DNA of 64,000 nt, taken from the NCBI GenBank assembly GCA_910584095.1, contig CAJTYU010000007.1, forward strand, positions 53,258 to 117,257, written 5' to 3'. Positions within the stretch are counted from its first letter, which is position 1; the number at the start of each line of letters is the position of its first letter. The notes under the pieces were generated by a model. It did no database searches. It had not been told where the DNA came from and saw nothing but the letters and a program-made list of their open reading frames with translations. Source of the DNA: an uncultured Dorea sp. Lineage in GTDB: Bacteria; Bacillota; Clostridia; Lachnospirales; Lachnospiraceae. The translations under genes and the position numbers were made by a program. This document shows, piece by piece, positions 61,776-64,000 of the stretch.

Positions 61776-61806
61776 TAGTTACTGTCAAACAATCAGATGG
61801 TAACTA
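61776..61806 (+). promoter_or_regulatory. Inverted repeat upstream of the ABC transporter operon
   Basis: Arms TAGTTAC (61776-61782) and GTAACTA (61800-61806); as RNA the stem extends to 11 pairs with two G-U. 32 nt before the ABC ATG. Either a leader hairpin or an operator. It has no resemblance to a TPP riboswitch. Confidence 0.4.
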
Positions 61807-61837
61807 CAGACAAGATAAAATATATCAGGAGGCCCGC

Positions 61838-62617
61838 ATGGAATCAAATGCTGAACAAATTCTGGAACTAAAATCAATCTGCTACGCCTATCACAATATG
61901 GAAGGGGAAACCCAGGCGCTTACCGACATCTCATTTGCCATGAAAGAAGGAGAATTCGTTGCGATCGTCGGTCCCTCCGGATGCGGCAAGTCTACTCTCC
62001 TGTCCCTCATCTCCGGCCTGCTTGAACCGGAAAAGGGACTGATTAAAATTAACGGAAAATACCTAAGGGAAAGCACCACCAACATAGGATACATGCTTCA
62101 GCACGACCAGCTTTTTGAGTGGCGGACCATTTACCACAATGTGATTCTCGGGCTGGAAATCCAGCATATGCTTACCACGAAAACAAAAGCAAAGGCGCAC
62201 GAGCTTCTGGATACTTATGGCCTGAAGCAATTTGAAAACGCCAGACCCTCCGAGTTATCCGGCGGTATGCGCCAGCGTGCCGCTCTTGTGCGGACACTGG
62301 TACTGGAACCGGATATCCTGCTGTTAGATGAGCCGTTTTCTGCGCTGGACTACCAGACGAGACTGAGAGTGGGGGACGATATCGGACAGATCATTAAAAA
62401 AGAACACAAGACGGCAGTCCTTGTAACTCACGACTTATCGGAGGCTGTCTCTCTTGCGGACCGCGTAATTATTCTGACTCCGCGCCCCGCGTCAATCCAG
62501 CAGACTCTTCCTCTTATCTTTCATCTGGAGGAGGACACCCCTCTAAACCGAAGAAATACACCGGAATTTAAAAATTACTTTAATTTAATCTGGAAGGAGA
62601 TCAACGGAAATGAATGA
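61838..62617 (+). CDS. ABC transporter ATP-binding protein (nitrate/sulfonate/taurine type)
   Basis: 259 residues: Walker A GPSGCGKST, Q-loop MLQHDQLFEW, signature LSGGMRQRAALVRTL, Walker B ILLLDEPFSALD, switch VTHDLSEAVSLAD. Pattern of the SsuB/TauB/ThiZ branch of importers. Ligand cannot be named. The permease gene overlaps its end by 8 bp. AGGAGG ribosome-binding site. Confidence 0.93.
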   Translation: MESNAEQILELKSICYAYHNMEGETQALTDISFAMKEGEFVAIVGPSGCGKSTLLSLISGLLEPEKGLIKINGKYLRESTTNIGYMLQHDQLFEWRTIYHNVILGLEIQHMLTTKTKAKAHELLDTYGLKQFENARPSELSGGMRQRAALVRTLVLEPDILLLDEPFSALDYQTRLRVGDDIGQIIKKEHKTAVLVTHDLSEAVSLADRVIILTPRPASIQQTLPLIFHLEEDTPLNRRNTPEFKNYFNLIWKEINGNE

Positions 62618-63407
62618 ATTGTCTGTCGAACAAAAGAATTATCTTCACATACAGAAGAGGCACCGCCGGGTAGTCGGTGTCTCTCGCATATTAATCCTGC
62701 TCAGCTTTCTCTTTATCTGGGAATTTACCGCCAATACCGGCATTATCGACTCCTTTATTTTCAGCAGCCCTTCAAAAATCGCACTCTGCTTCTGGGAGTT
62801 AACGACGGACGGAACCATCTTCCTGCATATTGGCGTCACCCTTTATGAAACGATCCTAAGTTTCCTGCTGGTGATCAGCATCAGCATTCTGGCTGCAGTT
62901 GCCCTGTGGTTTTCCCGCAAGCTGTCGGAAATACTAGATCCCTATATGGTAGTGCTCAACAGCCTGCCAAAGTCTGCTCTCGCTCCGCTCCTTATCGTGT
63001 GGCTGGGAGCTAACCGCACAACCATTATCGTGGCAGGAATGTCCGTGGCAATTTTCGGAAGCATATTAAGCCTCTACAGCAGTTTTGTTTCTGTAGACCC
63101 GGAAAAAATCAAGCTCATTTACACACTGCAGGGAAACAGGTTTCACGCGATGACCAAGGTTGTACTGCCTTCCTCTCTCCCTGCAGTCATCAACATCATG
63201 AAGGTCAATATCGGGCTTTGTTTGGTGGGAGTAATCATTGGGGAATTTTTAGCGGCGCGGAATGGCCTAGGCTATCTGATTATCTATTCCAGCCAGGTAT
63301 TCAAAATGGATTGGCTGCTCCTTGGCATCGTACTTCTCTGCATCATGGCTATGATTCTGTACGCACTCATCAGCCTTTTGGAAAAGTGGTGCAGCAAACG
63401 ATACTAA
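62610..63407 (+). CDS. ABC transporter permease (SsuC/TauC/ThiX-like)
   Basis: 265 residues, six predicted membrane helices, with the cytoplasmic EAA-type loop around FHAMTKVVLPSSLPAVINIMKVNIGLCLVGVIIGEFLAARNGLGYLI. Pairs with the ATPase just upstream. No periplasmic-type binding protein follows within the window, so the substrate-recognition gene is elsewhere or upstream; a TPP or other leader riboswitch that would hint at the ligand is not seen. Confidence 0.9.
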   Translation: MNELSVEQKNYLHIQKRHRRVVGVSRILILLSFLFIWEFTANTGIIDSFIFSSPSKIALCFWELTTDGTIFLHIGVTLYETILSFLLVISISILAAVALWFSRKLSEILDPYMVVLNSLPKSALAPLLIVWLGANRTTIIVAGMSVAIFGSILSLYSSFVSVDPEKIKLIYTLQGNRFHAMTKVVLPSSLPAVINIMKVNIGLCLVGVIIGEFLAARNGLGYLIIYSSQVFKMDWLLLGIVLLCIMAMILYALISLLEKWCSKRY

Positions 63408-63436
63408 TCTGCCTCCGTATACTTATTAGCGTCAAA

Positions 63437-63458
63437 AGCAGCTGCATTCACAGCTGCT
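63437..63458. terminator. Hairpin between the permease and the small unknown gene
   Basis: AGCAGCTG-CATTCA-CAGCTGCT, perfect 8-bp stem. On the minus strand it is followed by TTTTG, on the plus strand by no T-run. The 63408-63576 gap holds this hairpin and the in-frame extension noted as a finding, nothing else recognised. Confidence 0.45.
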
Positions 63459-63576
63459 GTACATATCCGGTTATTTTTAAACCGCCTCATGCAGGTTTTT
63501 CCGTAAAATATCCAGAATAGGCGAAGAGTGCGTCAAGACGCCGCTGGATGATTTCAACATCCGGCAAAGAACGTAT

Positions 63577-63831
63577 TCACTGCTGTAATTGGTTCAAAAC
63601 CTTTACAATTTCTTCCATTCCTTCCTCGCTGAATGGAAATTTTAACGTCTCTTTTTCTTTTTTTGATGCATCATAGCATTCAGGTCCTTCCCATATATGC
63701 AGGATAAACTGTATTTCCCCTCCGCTTTCATCCGCATACTTCTCAATCCGATAATTATATTTTCCTTTGCTTCCATGGAATTTGGCTTTTTGATAAAACG
63801 CCAAAGGAAATAGCATTTCTCTTGTAATCAA
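63577..63831 (-). CDS. Small unknown protein
   Basis: 84 residues, starting at TTG 63831 (LITREMLFPLAFYQKAKF), which follows GGGAGGAG at good spacing; the ATG at 63873 has no ribosome-binding site and abuts the tRNA terminator. Basic N-terminal part, acidic C-terminus, no membrane segment. Family not recognised; the pattern of charged, aromatic residues is protein-like. The stop TGA at 63577-63579 is followed in frame by 29 further sense codons. Confidence 0.55.
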   Translation of the reverse strand: MITREMLFPLAFYQKAKFHGSKGKYNYRIEKYADESGGEIQFILHIWEGPECYDASKKEKETLKFPFSEEGMEEIVKVLNQLQQ

Positions 63832-63878
63832 TTTCTCTCCTCCCGCAAAATGTAACATAGATATGTCCGTCAAATAGT

Positions 63879-63914
63879 AAAAAACACCGCAAGCTTAAAC
63901 GGCTGCGATGTTTT
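63879..63914 (-). terminator. Terminator of tRNA-Thr
   Basis: Minus strand 11-bp stem (63904-63914 with 63881-63891, one G-U), followed by TTTTTTAC. It ends 10 nt after the tRNA and immediately before the small gene. Confidence 0.8.
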
Positions 63915-63923
63915 CCAATATTA

Positions 63924-63996
63924 AGCTGGAAATCGGACTTGAACCGACGACCCCTTCATTACGAGTGAAGTGCTCTACCGACTGAGCTATTCCAGC
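63924..63996 (-). tRNA. tRNA-Thr (anticodon CGT)
   Basis: 73 nt. Acceptor GCTGGAA (5' at 63996) pairs TTCCAGC; D-loop AGCTCAGTCGGTAGAGC; anticodon stem CTTCA/TGAAG around CTCGTAA, giving CGT for ACG; T-loop GTTCAAGTC. CCA not encoded. Runs up to 4 bases from the window edge. Confidence 0.95.
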
Positions 63997-64000
63997 ACGA

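Noticed and set aside
61747..61837. TPP riboswitch before the ABC transporter
   Set aside because: CTGAGA and the other conserved TPP boxes are absent; only an unrelated hairpin is present.
1..64000. CRISPR arrays, insertion sequences, phage or integrative elements
   Set aside because: I saw no regularly spaced repeats, transposase, integrase or terminal repeats; the tRNAs show no attachment-site duplication nearby.

Overview
The window looks like chromosomal DNA of a low-to-mid-GC anaerobic Firmicute, most probably a member of the Lachnospiraceae (Clostridia). This is inferred from recognised protein families and gene order, not from a database match. Supporting signs are a Rex repressor beside a YdiF-like ABC-F gene, a PFL/ACT-domain pair, a giant acyl-CoA dehydratase activase, a short-form HisG with HisZ, a DNA polymerase I without proofreading residues, and the rsmD-coaD-ylbJ neighbourhood. 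It is almost fully coding. No gap between genes exceeds 300 bases, and I see no phage, insertion sequence or CRISPR array.

Layout: 1-10902 is a minus-strand train: rex, nnrE/D, alr, an antitoxin-less MazF, a CBS/CorC protein, yebC, metY, tepA, ftsK and fhs (cut by the window edge). A divergent ABC-F gene follows on the plus strand (11041-12966). 13027-19645 is a minus-strand cluster of polA, coaE, a WalJ-like hydrolase, an ACT protein, a PFL protein and DegV. It is followed by tRNA-Leu(CAA), lysA, pyk and a rhomboid-like membrane protein without catalytic residues. 23898-29069 (plus) holds a 1412-residue fused 2-hydroxyacyl-CoA dehydratase activase and a short-chain dehydrogenase. 29088-34480 holds a YyaL-type protein, a chemoreceptor, and a lipoprotein with a small membrane protein.

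34573-39670 is a histidine operon, hisZ-G-D-B-IE. Its last gene carries an N-terminal HisF-like domain whose catalytic residues appear lost. 39745-48894 is mostly RNA modification, repair and envelope genes (recU, rluA-type, ygiQ, HAD, rsuA-type, rsmF-type, M23 peptidase, pepD). 48977-54384 has ylbJ convergent with rsmD-coaD-coiled-coil protein, then a left-handed beta-helix protein and topB. 54470-58358 has ppk1 divergent from a second ABC-F (YkpA-like). 58442-61629 is queH-argH-asd. The window ends with an ABC transporter pair without a binding protein, a small unknown gene and tRNA-Thr(CGU).

Regulation: many sigma-A promoters are easy to read, several with TTGACA/TATAAT at 17 bp (hisZ, rsmD, rex). 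Several promoters carry palindromes or repeats that could be operators (ftsK, rex, ABC-F, hisZ, queH). A Rex-box-like site lies just downstream of the promoter of the giant activase gene. No single undescribed multi-gene system stands out. The best leads are the pseudo-HisF-HisIE fusion, the possible Rex control of the activase, the tepA ribosome-binding site inside a terminator-like hairpin, and the rhomboid-like pseudoprotease with a zinc-ribbon tail.
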